From assembly GCA_946480915.1 (NCBI GenBank), contig CAMLLO010000003.1:124001-188000 (forward strand): DNA of 64,000 nt, written 5' to 3'. Below are positions 28,201 to 37,100 of the stretch, piece after piece. The DNA is from an uncultured Sphingobacteriaceae bacterium. Lineage in GTDB: Bacteria; Bacteroidota; Bacteroidia; Sphingobacteriales; Sphingobacteriaceae. Under the pieces are notes generated by a model, which had not been told where the DNA came from, did no database searches, and saw nothing but the letters and a program-made list of their open reading frames with translations. A program made the translations under genes and the position numbers. Numbering within the stretch: the stretch's first letter is position 1; the number at the start of each line of letters is the position of its first letter.

Positions 28201-28441
28201 TGAAGATGGATCTTACCTAAGACTAAGGAATTTGTCGCTGGCTTACACATTGCCGTTTAAGCCAGGTTTTCTTAAAAATGCCACTCTATACGCTACCGGA
28301 AACAATCTGTTTACTGTGAGTCGCTATTTAGGCTATGATCCTGAGTTTAGCGCATCCGGAAGTCCACTCGGTCAGGGTGTTGACATTGCCTTAGAACCGC
28401 AGTTCAGATCTGTTCAAGTAGGAATTCGTGTTGGTTTATAA
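25223..28441 (+). CDS. SusC/RagA-family TonB-linked outer-membrane transporter (second copy)
   Basis: A transporter of 1072 residues from the ATG at 25223; a TTG at 25199 adds eight residues (D-Y-L-L-R-K-D after the start) before a normal signal peptide, so the ATG is preferred. Signal peptide ends near S-L-L-A-Q. N-terminal extension domain: L-T-G-V-I-K-D-A-S-T-G-N-P-I-S-G-V. Plug: L-Q-G-L-V-S-G-L-N-V, F-L-R-G-F-S-S-L-N, V-I-K-D-G-G-S-L-Y-G. Barrel end: R-F-S-D-R-W-I-E-D-G-S-Y-L-R-L-R-N-L. Where the first SusC has S-E-V-V-V-T-G, this one has H-D-I-A-V-M-P-F-G, an unusual TonB-box region. It is diverged from the first SusC, so it probably carries a different pectic oligosaccharide. Its SusD partner lies 47 bases downstream. 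Confidence 0.95.
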   Translation: MHIFTKAAIKKLFLFPVISLTSFSLLAQETETLQLRADSAILSYKTTGVRLTGVIKDASTGNPISGVSIKSGTHSATITEENGAFNLSVPSFTGVITVSAPGYQTTDVALRGRNSINIALNNEDLNSVHDIAVMPFGKKTKTQIPYSVSSINTTGNWERSAETPDDYLQGLVSGLNVVRRSGTGGTGADMFLRGFSSLNTRNQPLVVVDGMIYDTNDYGSSLISGHIVNPLANIDLKDIDNITVIKDGGSLYGTKGANGVILVSTAHAKQLATRIDFAAYGGINSAPKNLPVLGVSDYRLYLSDVLQSAGMTNSQIQSQPYMNDAKNPDYSRYHYTTNWQNKVLSSNHSQNYFLKITGGDNIAKYALSMGYLTNNGTIDNTNLNRYNTSFNADLNLSSKLTATANLSFTNIEQNLKDQGLSFSTNPILLSLTKSPFLAVNQVADDGTESPNLADTDIFGRSNPYAVIENAQQTNKSYRFFGSTRFNYAFIKNMSLSSLIGVTYDKVRENTFIPRLGITPQVLDNTIAYSRLGSRVQRLFSLYNDTYLSYKKTFDHKHDLSANLGVRFNNTETEEDAALGFNSPTDDFITVGSGANSLRRIGGDIGKARWLNTYLNVDYALNSKYLLSVNLAADGSSRFGTDVQDALTINGNKFAFLPSVAAGWLISSENFMASAENIDLIKLRASYSLSGNDDIGNYSARQYYVSQNLLGNQGIIRGNIANPTLKWETVKTVNGGLDLALFNERLSLSFDAYSRNTSDMLTALPLATAVGFDYMIANNGSMKTNGYELGVNSRILNKKITLDLGLNLGSYISKITALPENGQITEFGGATFISSVGQTANQFYGFKTNGVYATTTEAQASKTFIRSSAGALTAVSAGDVRFINTYDSPADIDAQVHVIDDKDRQVLGNPNPDLFGSLSSKLGYKRFSVSALFTFSTGNDVYNGTRAILESVSSSMNQTVNVLNRWTYEGQVTDVPRASYNDPSGNSRFSDRWIEDGSYLRLRNLSLAYTLPFKPGFLKNATLYATGNNLFTVSRYLGYDPEFSASGSPLGQGVDIALEPQFRSVQVGIRVGL

Positions 28442-28488
28442 TTAATAAAAAATACGGCTGGGTAATCCCCGCTTTAAATTAATATTCA

Positions 28489-30180
28489 ATGAAGATATCA
28501 ATCAACTTTAACATTTTTTTGCTTGCCGCAATTGGCCTGATAAGCTTAAATTCCTGCAAAAAAACTTTTGATATAGGTCCTGAAAACGCAATTGACTATA
28601 AGAAAGCGTATCAAAATATTTATGATGCTGATGCTGCAGTTTTAGGAATTTACGGCCAGTTTCTAAGTATTGCCAAGCAGTACGAAATTCTGAACGAATT
28701 GCGGGCCGACTTGATGGACGTGACGGCCAATGCCGATGAAAATTTGCGAGAGTTAAATACGAATAATATCTCAGCTGATAATCCATACATCAATCCGAAA
28801 CCTTATTATGCCATCATTGCAAACTGCAATGATGTTCTTAAGAACCTGAAGGATATGCACGATGCTAAAAAGATTAACGAGAGCAATTTCAATCAACGCT
28901 ATTCGGATATCGGAGCATTACGTACCTGGCTTTATTTCCAATTGGCAATTCATTATGGTGAAATTCCTTATGTGACGGAACCTATCGTTAATATTTATGA
29001 CGTAAAGGACGAATCAAAGTTTCCGAAAAAGAAACTGGACGATCTGGTGCCTGAATTAATTCTTTATATGAAGTCCTTGCCATATCTTGACCCGTATGCG
29101 CCTGAAAGTTCTTTGATCAGCCAGATTGATGGATATCCCAGTAAGATGATGTTCATCAATAAAAATCTCTTGTTAGGAGATCTGTATCTGTGGACAAACC
29201 AATATACCGAAGCGGCCACCTATTACAAGTATGTATTGGAAACTACAACACCTCTCGGTGAAAATGCTGCAAGTGGAGCCTATTATAACTTTTATTCAGG
29301 CTCGAGCGGTGGCGATAATGATGCGGCTACTCCAAGTGCCTGGCAAACCTTCTTTTCGCGTTCTCCGCAGGATAATCAATATCAATGGGAATGGCTGTGG
29401 ACCATGTTTTTTGACAAGAATTACCAGCCTCAAAATCCATTTGTCGACTTGTTTTCTAACTCGGGCGGTCAGTATTTAGTAAAGCCGTCTCAAAATGCCA
29501 TTAATAACTGGAATAATCAGGTTCAGAATGATGGCACTCCGTTTGATTTAAGGGGGCAAGATAACAGCTACAAAATAATTAATGGGCAGCCCGTGATTAT
29601 GAAGTTTTTATACAACTATCTTAACTCCAGCACTGGCTTGCCAGCTAATGTTCTGGAAAAAAATGGGAAGTGGTTTTTGTACCGAGCCAGTTTGCTGCAC
29701 CTGCGATTTGCAGAAGCTGCAAATCGGGATGGACACACCAAAATTGCTTATGCTTTAGTAAATAATGGTATAAAGGGAACATATGATGATGTAACCTTAC
29801 CTGCCCCTGTGGATAGACGTATTACTAAACTAGATTTCCCATATGACTTTGATGCAAGAAAATTAGATGCACCAAGAATTCGCGGAAAATACCACCGTAC
29901 TTTAGGTTTACGTGCCCGGGTTGCAACAACTAATCTTGACCCTGATTTACAAGACAACGCAGAAATGATGCAAATGGAAGATGCCATTGTAGATGAAGCC
30001 GCTTTGGAATTAGCTTATGAAGGAAACCGTTGGCAGGATCTTGTTCGGATAACTTTAAGACGGGAACAAGAAGCCCCAGGAACTGGATTCGACTTTATCA
30101 ACTCGAAGCTTCAAGCCAAAACAACGGCTTCTAAACAAATAACAAAAACAGAGGATTTATTTCTTCCTTTCAAGTTTTAG
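28489..30180 (+). CDS. SusD/RagB-family lipoprotein (second copy)
   Basis: A 563-residue lipoprotein (S-L-N-S-C, Cys23, then K-K-T-F). It has the SusD helical scaffold (A-L-R-T-W-L-Y-F-Q-L-A-I-H-Y-G-E-I-P-Y; K-N-L-L-L-G-D-L-Y-L-W) and the C-terminal E-A-A-L-E-L-A-Y-E-G-N-R-W-Q-D-L-V-R. It is about 60 residues longer than the first SusD and poorly alike, with an insertion around 250-330 rich in aromatic and Asn/Asp residues that may shape a different glycan site. It pairs with the SusC just upstream. A 169-base gap with a weak hairpin separates it from the pectate lyase gene. Confidence 0.94.
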   Translation: MKISINFNIFLLAAIGLISLNSCKKTFDIGPENAIDYKKAYQNIYDADAAVLGIYGQFLSIAKQYEILNELRADLMDVTANADENLRELNTNNISADNPYINPKPYYAIIANCNDVLKNLKDMHDAKKINESNFNQRYSDIGALRTWLYFQLAIHYGEIPYVTEPIVNIYDVKDESKFPKKKLDDLVPELILYMKSLPYLDPYAPESSLISQIDGYPSKMMFINKNLLLGDLYLWTNQYTEAATYYKYVLETTTPLGENAASGAYYNFYSGSSGGDNDAATPSAWQTFFSRSPQDNQYQWEWLWTMFFDKNYQPQNPFVDLFSNSGGQYLVKPSQNAINNWNNQVQNDGTPFDLRGQDNSYKIINGQPVIMKFLYNYLNSSTGLPANVLEKNGKWFLYRASLLHLRFAEAANRDGHTKIAYALVNNGIKGTYDDVTLPAPVDRRITKLDFPYDFDARKLDAPRIRGKYHRTLGLRARVATTNLDPDLQDNAEMMQMEDAIVDEAALELAYEGNRWQDLVRITLRREQEAPGTGFDFINSKLQAKTTASKQITKTEDLFLPFKF

Positions 30181-30218
30181 AATTCTCATGATCTATTAGA
30201 ATTCAATACTTTGTACTG

Positions 30219-30246
30219 GTCTCAGAGGGATTTTGAGATAATTTTT
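30219..30246 (+). terminator. Weak stem-loop downstream of the second SusD
   Basis: TCTCA (30220-30224) pairs with TGAGA (30234-30238) and is followed by TAATTTTTG. The short stem suggests partial termination that would lower expression of the enzyme genes relative to the SusC/D genes. Confidence 0.35.
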
Positions 30247-30349
30247 GTGCCTTGGATAATGCTGAATCCGACAAGTATAATCTGACTTATAACGTCAGAA
30301 CGTTTATCTCTGATTTTATCATGGATTTTTAATAACCTAAAATATATTA

Positions 30350-31600
30350 ATGAAGTGTAAGTCAATTGTGCTGGCAGCTTTGCTAGCGGGTAGTATTCAG
30401 GTAAACGCTCAACAACTAGCATTTCCCGGAGCCGAAGGCTTCGGGCGTTTTGCTACCGGCGGTCGTGGTGGATCGGTTTATCATGTTACTAATCTTAATG
30501 ATTCTGGAGAAGGTTCTTTTCGCGATGCGGTTAGTAAATCCGGACGTACCATTGTTTTCGACACAGGTGGTGTGATTAAGATAAAAGATAAGATCAAAGC
30601 CGCTTCAAGGATAACTATTGCAGGTCAGACTGCGCCCGGCGAAGGCATTGTTGTATACGGTAATGGTATTTCATTTTCTGATAGCAGCATTATCCGTCAC
30701 ATCAGGTTTCGGGGGAGTATCAATATGGCTAGGGGAGCATGTACGCTGGTGGCCGATTCTGTTAAGGATATAATTTTTGATCATGTATCTGTTCAGTGGG
30801 GCCGATGGGATAATCTTCACATCAAAGGGAGCAACAATGTGACTATGCAATACTGCCTTATCGGTGAAGCAATTGATCCCCAAAGGTTCGGCGCTTTATT
30901 TGAAGGACCAACTAATGTAACTATTCATCATTGTCTTTGGATAGACAATCAGAGCCGGAACCCAAAGGCGAAGGCTGGCATAGAATTTATCAATAACGTG
31001 GTTTATAATTGGGGAGTTACTGGCTTTGTCGGCGGACATTCTTCGGCAGATCATTACCAGGACCTTATCGGTAATTATTTCATTGCCGGCCCATATTCAA
31101 ATAGCTCCTTCATCGGACAGTTTTCTGCCACAGATCACCTGTATCATAAGGATAATTATATCGATATGGATAAAGATGGTGTGCTTAATGGTCAGCCGGC
31201 ACCAGATTCTTTATTTATCAAAACTAAGGCCACCATTCAAAAAGCTCCTACCCAGTATACAGGAAAAGTTAAGGTTGATAAACCTTCTGTCGCTTACCAA
31301 AAAATAGTAACGAGCGTGGGAGCATCTTTACACCGCGATGCAGTGGATTCTCGCCTGATCGGCTACTTGAAATCGCTCGGCAAAGAAGGTAGAATTTTTA
31401 AAACCGAAGCAGATTCCGGAGGCCAGGGTTCAATCACCAGCGGTAATCCGGTTGCAGATACTGACGCAGACGGAATGCCCGATACATGGGAAAAGAAAAG
31501 AAAGCTCAATCCCAATAAAGCCGACGGGAATGGAGATCAAGATAAAAATGGTTACACAAATCTTGAAGAATATTTAAATAGCCTTGTTCCCGTTAAATAG
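30350..31600 (+). CDS. PL1 pectate lyase, secreted
   Basis: A 416-residue exported parallel beta-helix lyase. The signal peptide ends at about residue 20 (V-N-A), and the mature protein opens with A-F-P-G-A-E-G-F-G-R-F-A-T-G-G-R-G-G, the typical start of Bacteroidota PL1 pectate lyases. Then I-T-I-A-G-Q-T-A-P-G, S-I-I-R-H-I-R-F-R and D-H-V-S-V-Q-W-G follow the PL1 core order; the family cuts de-esterified homogalacturonan by Ca2+-dependent beta-elimination. From about residue 370 there is an acidic D-T-D-A-D-G-M-P-D-T-W-E calcium-binding type repeat ending in an N-L-E-E-Y helix. The propeller gene follows 15 bases downstream, starting the enzyme half of the locus. Confidence 0.92.
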   Translation: MKCKSIVLAALLAGSIQVNAQQLAFPGAEGFGRFATGGRGGSVYHVTNLNDSGEGSFRDAVSKSGRTIVFDTGGVIKIKDKIKAASRITIAGQTAPGEGIVVYGNGISFSDSSIIRHIRFRGSINMARGACTLVADSVKDIIFDHVSVQWGRWDNLHIKGSNNVTMQYCLIGEAIDPQRFGALFEGPTNVTIHHCLWIDNQSRNPKAKAGIEFINNVVYNWGVTGFVGGHSSADHYQDLIGNYFIAGPYSNSSFIGQFSATDHLYHKDNYIDMDKDGVLNGQPAPDSLFIKTKATIQKAPTQYTGKVKVDKPSVAYQKIVTSVGASLHRDAVDSRLIGYLKSLGKEGRIFKTEADSGGQGSITSGNPVADTDADGMPDTWEKKRKLNPNKADGNGDQDKNGYTNLEEYLNSLVPVK

Positions 31601-31615
31601 AGAGGTTGAGAGAAG

Positions 31616-32689
31616 ATGGATAGGAAGGAGTTTATATCACAGGTTTCGCTGTTGTCTGCAATGACAATATTCCCTGGATTTAAAATTGATGATATTCTTA
31701 GCGATGATCATATTTCACCGTTTGAAAAACGGCTAAAACCTGTGGGAAGAGTCCTTGAGATGGAAGGCTATTATGTATGGTGCAACAGTCCCATTCAAGC
31801 TGCCGATGGAAAAATTCATGTGTTCTATTCCCGCTGGCCCTCAAAAAAAGGAATGGGCGGCTGGCTCAACAGTTCGGAAATTGCACATGCAATTGCAGAC
31901 AAGCCCGAAGGCCCTTATCAGTATCTTGAAACTGTTTTTGCTCCAAGAGGAGAAGGTTTTTGGGATGCTACTACCTGCCATAATCCTCTTATTCAATTTG
32001 TGGATGGAAAATATTGTTTGTTTTACATGGGCAACTCCAACGGAAAAACAAACACCAAACGTATCGGACTTGCCATTTCTGATTCATTAAATGGTCCTTG
32101 GAAACGCCCCGACCGCCCTTTGCTTGAACCCGGACCCGAAGGTGCCTGGGACGACCATTGCACCACAAACCCAGCGTTTGTAAAACATCCAAACGGCCAG
32201 TATTGGCTGTACTATAAATCATGGAACAACAACGATTATTATAATTCGAAAGATCCGCTAATAAGGGGAAATCGTAAATATGGACTCGCTATAGCAGATA
32301 AACTTGAAGGTCCATATGTTCGCCATTCAGACAAGCCTGTAATAGATTTTTCAAAAAAAGGTGATAATAAACAGTTTGAAGACGCTTTTGTATGGCACGA
32401 AAAACGACGCTTTAAACTAATTTGTCGCGACATGGGCGTGTATGCCCACAATGTCGGTTTGATTATGGAGTCTAAAGATGGTTTGAACTGGGGCGAACCC
32501 GAAATAGCCTATAATCCTGTAAAGAATTATTTACAAGAGCCCCCGGCGCCTCCCCACTTAAAAAAATATGGTAGATTAGAGCGTCCCCAAATATTATTTG
32601 TTAAAGGTAAGCCAGCATATTTGTTTACCACCTCACAAGGGGGCAAATACATGACAGCTTCACCCATTGTTTTTAAAATACAAGCATAA
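31616..32689 (+). CDS. Five-bladed beta-propeller glycosidase-like protein (GH43-like, divergent)
   Basis: A 357-residue protein. The N-terminus (M-D-R-K-E-F-I-S-Q-V-S-L-L-S-A) is a Tat-like leader without the twin arginine. Repeated blades are visible: I-H-V-F-Y-S-R-W, Y-C-L-F-Y-M-G-N, Y-W-L-Y-Y-K-S-W, and two strongly conserved-looking blocks, Q-F-E-D-A-F-V-W-H and R-L-E-R-P-Q-I-L-F. It lacks the usual GH43 A-D-P / W-A-P-D / E-G-P set seen in the gene at 3507, so GH43 activity cannot be assumed. Close relatives are usually labelled simply glycoside hydrolase. It lies between the PL1 and GH28 genes with gaps of 15 and 11 bases, so it probably acts on a homogalacturonan-related fragment. Confidence 0.7.
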   Translation: MDRKEFISQVSLLSAMTIFPGFKIDDILSDDHISPFEKRLKPVGRVLEMEGYYVWCNSPIQAADGKIHVFYSRWPSKKGMGGWLNSSEIAHAIADKPEGPYQYLETVFAPRGEGFWDATTCHNPLIQFVDGKYCLFYMGNSNGKTNTKRIGLAISDSLNGPWKRPDRPLLEPGPEGAWDDHCTTNPAFVKHPNGQYWLYYKSWNNNDYYNSKDPLIRGNRKYGLAIADKLEGPYVRHSDKPVIDFSKKGDNKQFEDAFVWHEKRRFKLICRDMGVYAHNVGLIMESKDGLNWGEPEIAYNPVKNYLQEPPAPPHLKKYGRLERPQILFVKGKPAYLFTTSQGGKYMTASPIVFKIQA

Positions 32690-32700
32690 CCCTACAACAA

Positions 32701-34149
32701 ATGAACGATTCAATTTTTAAGCGAGGAATTCTAAGATTTTCCATTTTAACTTTTTCAGTTTTTGCCCTTTTCTTCATCTATTCATGTGCAACGCAAAAGG
32801 CTACGGTTTGGAAAACCAGTTCTGAGCCCTGGACGGAAATGGAGAAACTCCGGAAACGTATTATCGTTCCGAAATTCGCCGACAGAGATTTTTTAATAAC
32901 CAGCTATGGTGCAGTAGGCGATGGCAAAACAAAAAATACCGAAGCATTTAAAAAAGCTATAGAAGCTTGCAGCAAAGCCGGAGGCGGGCGTGTAGTAGTG
33001 CCTTCCGGGACATTTTTAACCGGTGCAATTTATCTCGAAAGTAATGTTAACCTGCACATGGTGGATAGTGCTAAAATTCTTTTTAGTCGCGACCGGAATG
33101 ATTATCCCATTGTGTTTACACGCTGGGAAGGGATGGAAGTGATGAACTATTCCGCCTTTATTTATGCCTATGGCGAGGAAAATATTGCCATCACAGGTAA
33201 TGGTATTCTTGACGGAAATGCTAATAATGAAAATTGGTGGAACTGGAATGGTGCTCCAAAATATGGCTGGAAAGCCGGGATGCCTAAACAAACTCCTGCC
33301 AGAGACTCTCTGCATAAGCTAATGCATCAGGAAACTGATCCTAAAACACGTGTTTTTGGTGATGGATATTATCTGCGTCCGAATTTTATTCAACAGTACA
33401 AGTGCAAAAACGTTCTGATGTCTGATTTTAAATTGATTAACTCGCCTATGTGGTGCATGAATCCGGTTTTATCAGAAAACATCACAGTTGAACGTGTAAA
33501 GGTTATTTCACACGGGCCAAATAACGATGGTTGCGATCCTGAAGCTTGTAAAAATGTGTTGATCAAAGACTGTTATTTCGACACCGGCGATGATTGTATC
33601 GCAATTAAATCGGGTAGAGATGAAGATGGAAGACGAATCGGCAGACCTGCAGAAAATCACATTATCGATGGATGTGTGATGAAAGATGGCCATGGCGGAG
33701 TGGTGATCGGAAGTGAAATTGCCGGCGGTGCCAGAAATATCTATGCTATAAATAATACAATGGACAGTCCCGAGCTGGATAGAGTTTTACGGATAAAAAC
33801 CAGTTCTTCCCGTGGGGGCATTATTGAAAATGTTTTCATGAAAGATACCAAAGTAGGAACCTATAAGGAAGCGGCCGTAAAATTTAATATGTTTTATGAA
33901 AAGCCCGGTAATTTTATACCTACGATCCGCAACATTTGGGTAGAAAATATGGAGGTAGAAAAAGGAGGCCAGTACGGCTTACTTTCTGCAGCATATAAAT
34001 CATCGCCAGTTCGGAACGTGAAAATGATCAACGTAAACATTAAAGGCGTTAAGATTCCAATGAAGGTGGACTATATTGAAGGCCTGGACTTTCAAAATGT
34101 TCGAATAAACGGCAAAGTAGTAACTGTGCCTGATACATTGAAGCAATAA
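32701..34149 (+). CDS. GH28 polygalacturonase-type lipoprotein
   Basis: A 482-residue lipoprotein: hydrophobic leader then I-Y-S-C (Cys29). Right-handed beta-helix GH28 with the N-terminal motif I-T-S-Y-G-A-V-G-D-G-K-T-K-N-T. All main catalytic motifs are present: Asp276 in N-N-D-G-C-D, Asp297-Asp298 in G-D-D-C-I-A-I-K-S-G, His331 in G-H-G-G and R364-I-K366. Unlike the GH28 at 8559 it therefore has a complete active-site set and should hydrolyse alpha-1,4 galacturonan, probably exo-acting on oligosaccharides; exo mode is inference. It is membrane-anchored, possibly on the cell surface or facing the periplasm. The gene is 11 bases from the one before and 14 from the one after. Confidence 0.92.
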   Translation: MNDSIFKRGILRFSILTFSVFALFFIYSCATQKATVWKTSSEPWTEMEKLRKRIIVPKFADRDFLITSYGAVGDGKTKNTEAFKKAIEACSKAGGGRVVVPSGTFLTGAIYLESNVNLHMVDSAKILFSRDRNDYPIVFTRWEGMEVMNYSAFIYAYGEENIAITGNGILDGNANNENWWNWNGAPKYGWKAGMPKQTPARDSLHKLMHQETDPKTRVFGDGYYLRPNFIQQYKCKNVLMSDFKLINSPMWCMNPVLSENITVERVKVISHGPNNDGCDPEACKNVLIKDCYFDTGDDCIAIKSGRDEDGRRIGRPAENHIIDGCVMKDGHGGVVIGSEIAGGARNIYAINNTMDSPELDRVLRIKTSSSRGGIIENVFMKDTKVGTYKEAAVKFNMFYEKPGNFIPTIRNIWVENMEVEKGGQYGLLSAAYKSSPVRNVKMINVNIKGVKIPMKVDYIEGLDFQNVRINGKVVTVPDTLKQ

Positions 34150-34163
34150 TTGTTTGGATAAGA

Positions 34164-37100
34164 ATGAAGATTGGTCGGACCGTTTGCATTATTTTTCTCT
34201 CTATTTTAGTGTTTCCGGCAATTGGTCAGCCGGTAAAAAGTACCGATGCATTATGGCACGGCAAAGAACGAAGCATCCATTATCGTCCCGATGGAAATGA
34301 TTTTGTCCTTGTAAACGGGAGCAAACGTTTCAATCGGGCTCTTTATGGAACAAATACTGCTTTCAGAGTCGAAACAGGTGATCTTCCTGAGTTTGCTCTT
34401 TACCTCCCGGGAATGGGAGGGAACCTGAAGTTTGGAATCATCTCCGGCACTACCAGCAAATGGATTATTGATGCAAAACATATAGAAACACGTTACCGTC
34501 CCGGTTCGATGCTATATAAAATTAAAGATCCGGTTTTAGGCTCGGGTACACTTAATATTTCTGTGTTGGCTCAGGCCGATGCTGAAGGAGTAATTATCAA
34601 AGCTTCAATGCCCGGAGTTCCAAAGGGGATCGAACTATTTTGGACCTTCGGCGGTGCAACGGGCAAAAAGTTTTCTCGTGATGGTGATATCGGGGCAGAT
34701 CCCGAATCATCATTTTATTTAAAGCCGGAATATTGTAAAGGTAATTCCTTTAAAATTGAGAAGAATAGCTTTGTGCTGAGTTATGGTTCTGGCCGGGTCT
34801 TAACAGAGGCAGAGCGTTACGAAATTCAGAATGATGCTGATAATGCGAAAGAGAAAGGTGTATTAGAGAGTCAGAAACAATTGTCTGGGTTATTTCCATT
34901 GGGATCTAAGCTTCATATTGCCGATGCCAGCCGGCAACAATCTCCTTTTACCCTTGCTCAATCGAAAGGAAGCATTCAGCCGGTTATTGCAGGGCGAATT
35001 AATGCTGCAGCCGCTAAAGAGTACTATTTTTTAATTCAAAGCCCCAAAGAAAAACCAGTTTTAACCTATTCTCTGCTTCCCGGTATATTTGCAAAGGCCG
35101 AAGGCTTCAGAGCAAGCCTGGCAAATCGTATCAAGGTCAATACTCCCGATCCCTACATAAATGCACTTGGCGGAGCATTGGGCGTTGCCGCTGATGCAAT
35201 TTGGGAAGACCCTACTTATTTACATGGGGCCGTTGCCTGGCGCATGCGATTAAATGCCTGGCGAGGTGCGTCAACTGCTGACCCTCTGGGCTGGCACGAC
35301 CGGGCGAAAATGCACTTATCCAGCTATGAAAACTCACAGGTTTTAAGTCCGGAGAGCGGACCCGTTACACCTGATACTTCGCGTAATTTCGCCCGACAGG
35401 CCGAAAAAATGGGAACCGCTGTTTTTAGCAGCGGCTATATTTCGCGTAATCCGAATAATAATAAAGTCGCTCACCATTACGATATGAACCTGGTTTTTTT
35501 CGACCAGATGCTGAGCCATTTTAACTGGAATGGCGATTTAACTTTTGCCAAAGAGATGTGGCCGGCAATTAAGCGTCATCTTGCCTGGGAAAAGCGCAAT
35601 TTCGACATGGATGGCGACGGCTTGTACGATGCCTATTGTGCTATTTGGGCCAGCGATGCTCTGCAGTACAGCGGCGGTGGCGTAACTCATTCTTCAGCTT
35701 ACAATTACCGGGCAAATAAATTGGCAGCTAAACTGGCTAAAATGCTCGGAGATGATCCGGCGCCATATCAGAAGGAAGCGGATAAAATTTTAAAAGCAAT
35801 CAATTCAAACTTATGGCTGCCGAAAAAAGGCTGGTATGCGGAATATAAAGATTTATTGGGATTGAAATTGGTTCACCCGTATGCAGGAATATGGTCAATT
35901 TATCATGCTATAGATTCTGAGGTGCCCGACCCGTTTCAGGCATATCAGGCCTTAAGATACGTGGATACTGAAATTCCTCACATCCCAATAAAAGCAAAAG
36001 GCCTTCCCGATAAAAATTATCAGATCATCTCAACCACTAACTGGCAGCCCTATACCTGGTCTCTTAATAATGTGGCTACTGCGGAAGTATTGCATACAGC
36101 CCTGGCATACTGGCAGGCGGGTAGAAGTGAAGAAGCTTTTAAGCTGTGGGAAAGCATGATGGTGGAAAGCATGTACCTGAGTTCAAGTCCGGGTGGTTTT
36201 GAGCAGCTTTCTTTTTATGATGCCATTCGGGGAGAGCTATACCGCGATTTTGCAGATCCGATCGGAATGACCAGTCGTTCATTAGTTGAAGGCTTGTTTG
36301 GGATATTGCCAAATGCGCTAAATGATACTTTAACCATTAAACCTGGACTTCCCGCAGACTGGAATCACGCTTCATTAACTGTTCCGGATGTAGCATTTTC
36401 TTATAGAAGAACAGGAAATATCGACAGATATTCTATAAGCCCAACCTTTCCGAAATCCATGAATTTGCGTCTTGTTCTAAATGCCAGATCTGAACGTATT
36501 AAATCAGTTTTAGTTAATGGAAGAAGGGTTAATTGGAAGGTCTTGACTTCGTCTGTTAATCATCCATCATTGGAAATTCCGGCAGGAAAATCATCCAAAT
36601 ATGATATCGTGGTTGAGTGGACCGGAAATTCCTTATATAAACCTACAGATAAAACCTACGCTTCAGGTACTTCTGTAAAGCTGAGCTTCGCATCTGCGAA
36701 AGCTCTTCAGGTTTTTGATCCTCAAAATAGCCTGGATAATGAAATCTTAAATAGTTCATCAATTGAGGGAACAATCAAATCAGGATCAGGCAACAAAACT
36801 TTTTTTGCTAAGCTACAACAGGGCGACTTTACCTGGTGGGCTCCGCTTAATTTTGAAATAGTAGATCCGGTTCAGATTATCGCCGAGCAGGAACAAACAG
36901 GTAAGGCATTGTCAATAGCCTTAAAAAATGGAAGTGAGGTCTTGCATGGAAAGCTATTTGTAAATAAAGGCAGTAATTCTTTTACAAGGGAGCTTGACTT
37001 ATCAGCAAATTCTTCGGTTAATATTGAAATTCCGGCATCAGCACTGGCATCAGGCACAAACCTGATTCGGTTCGAATTCGGAGATGGACACTTCGTTGAA

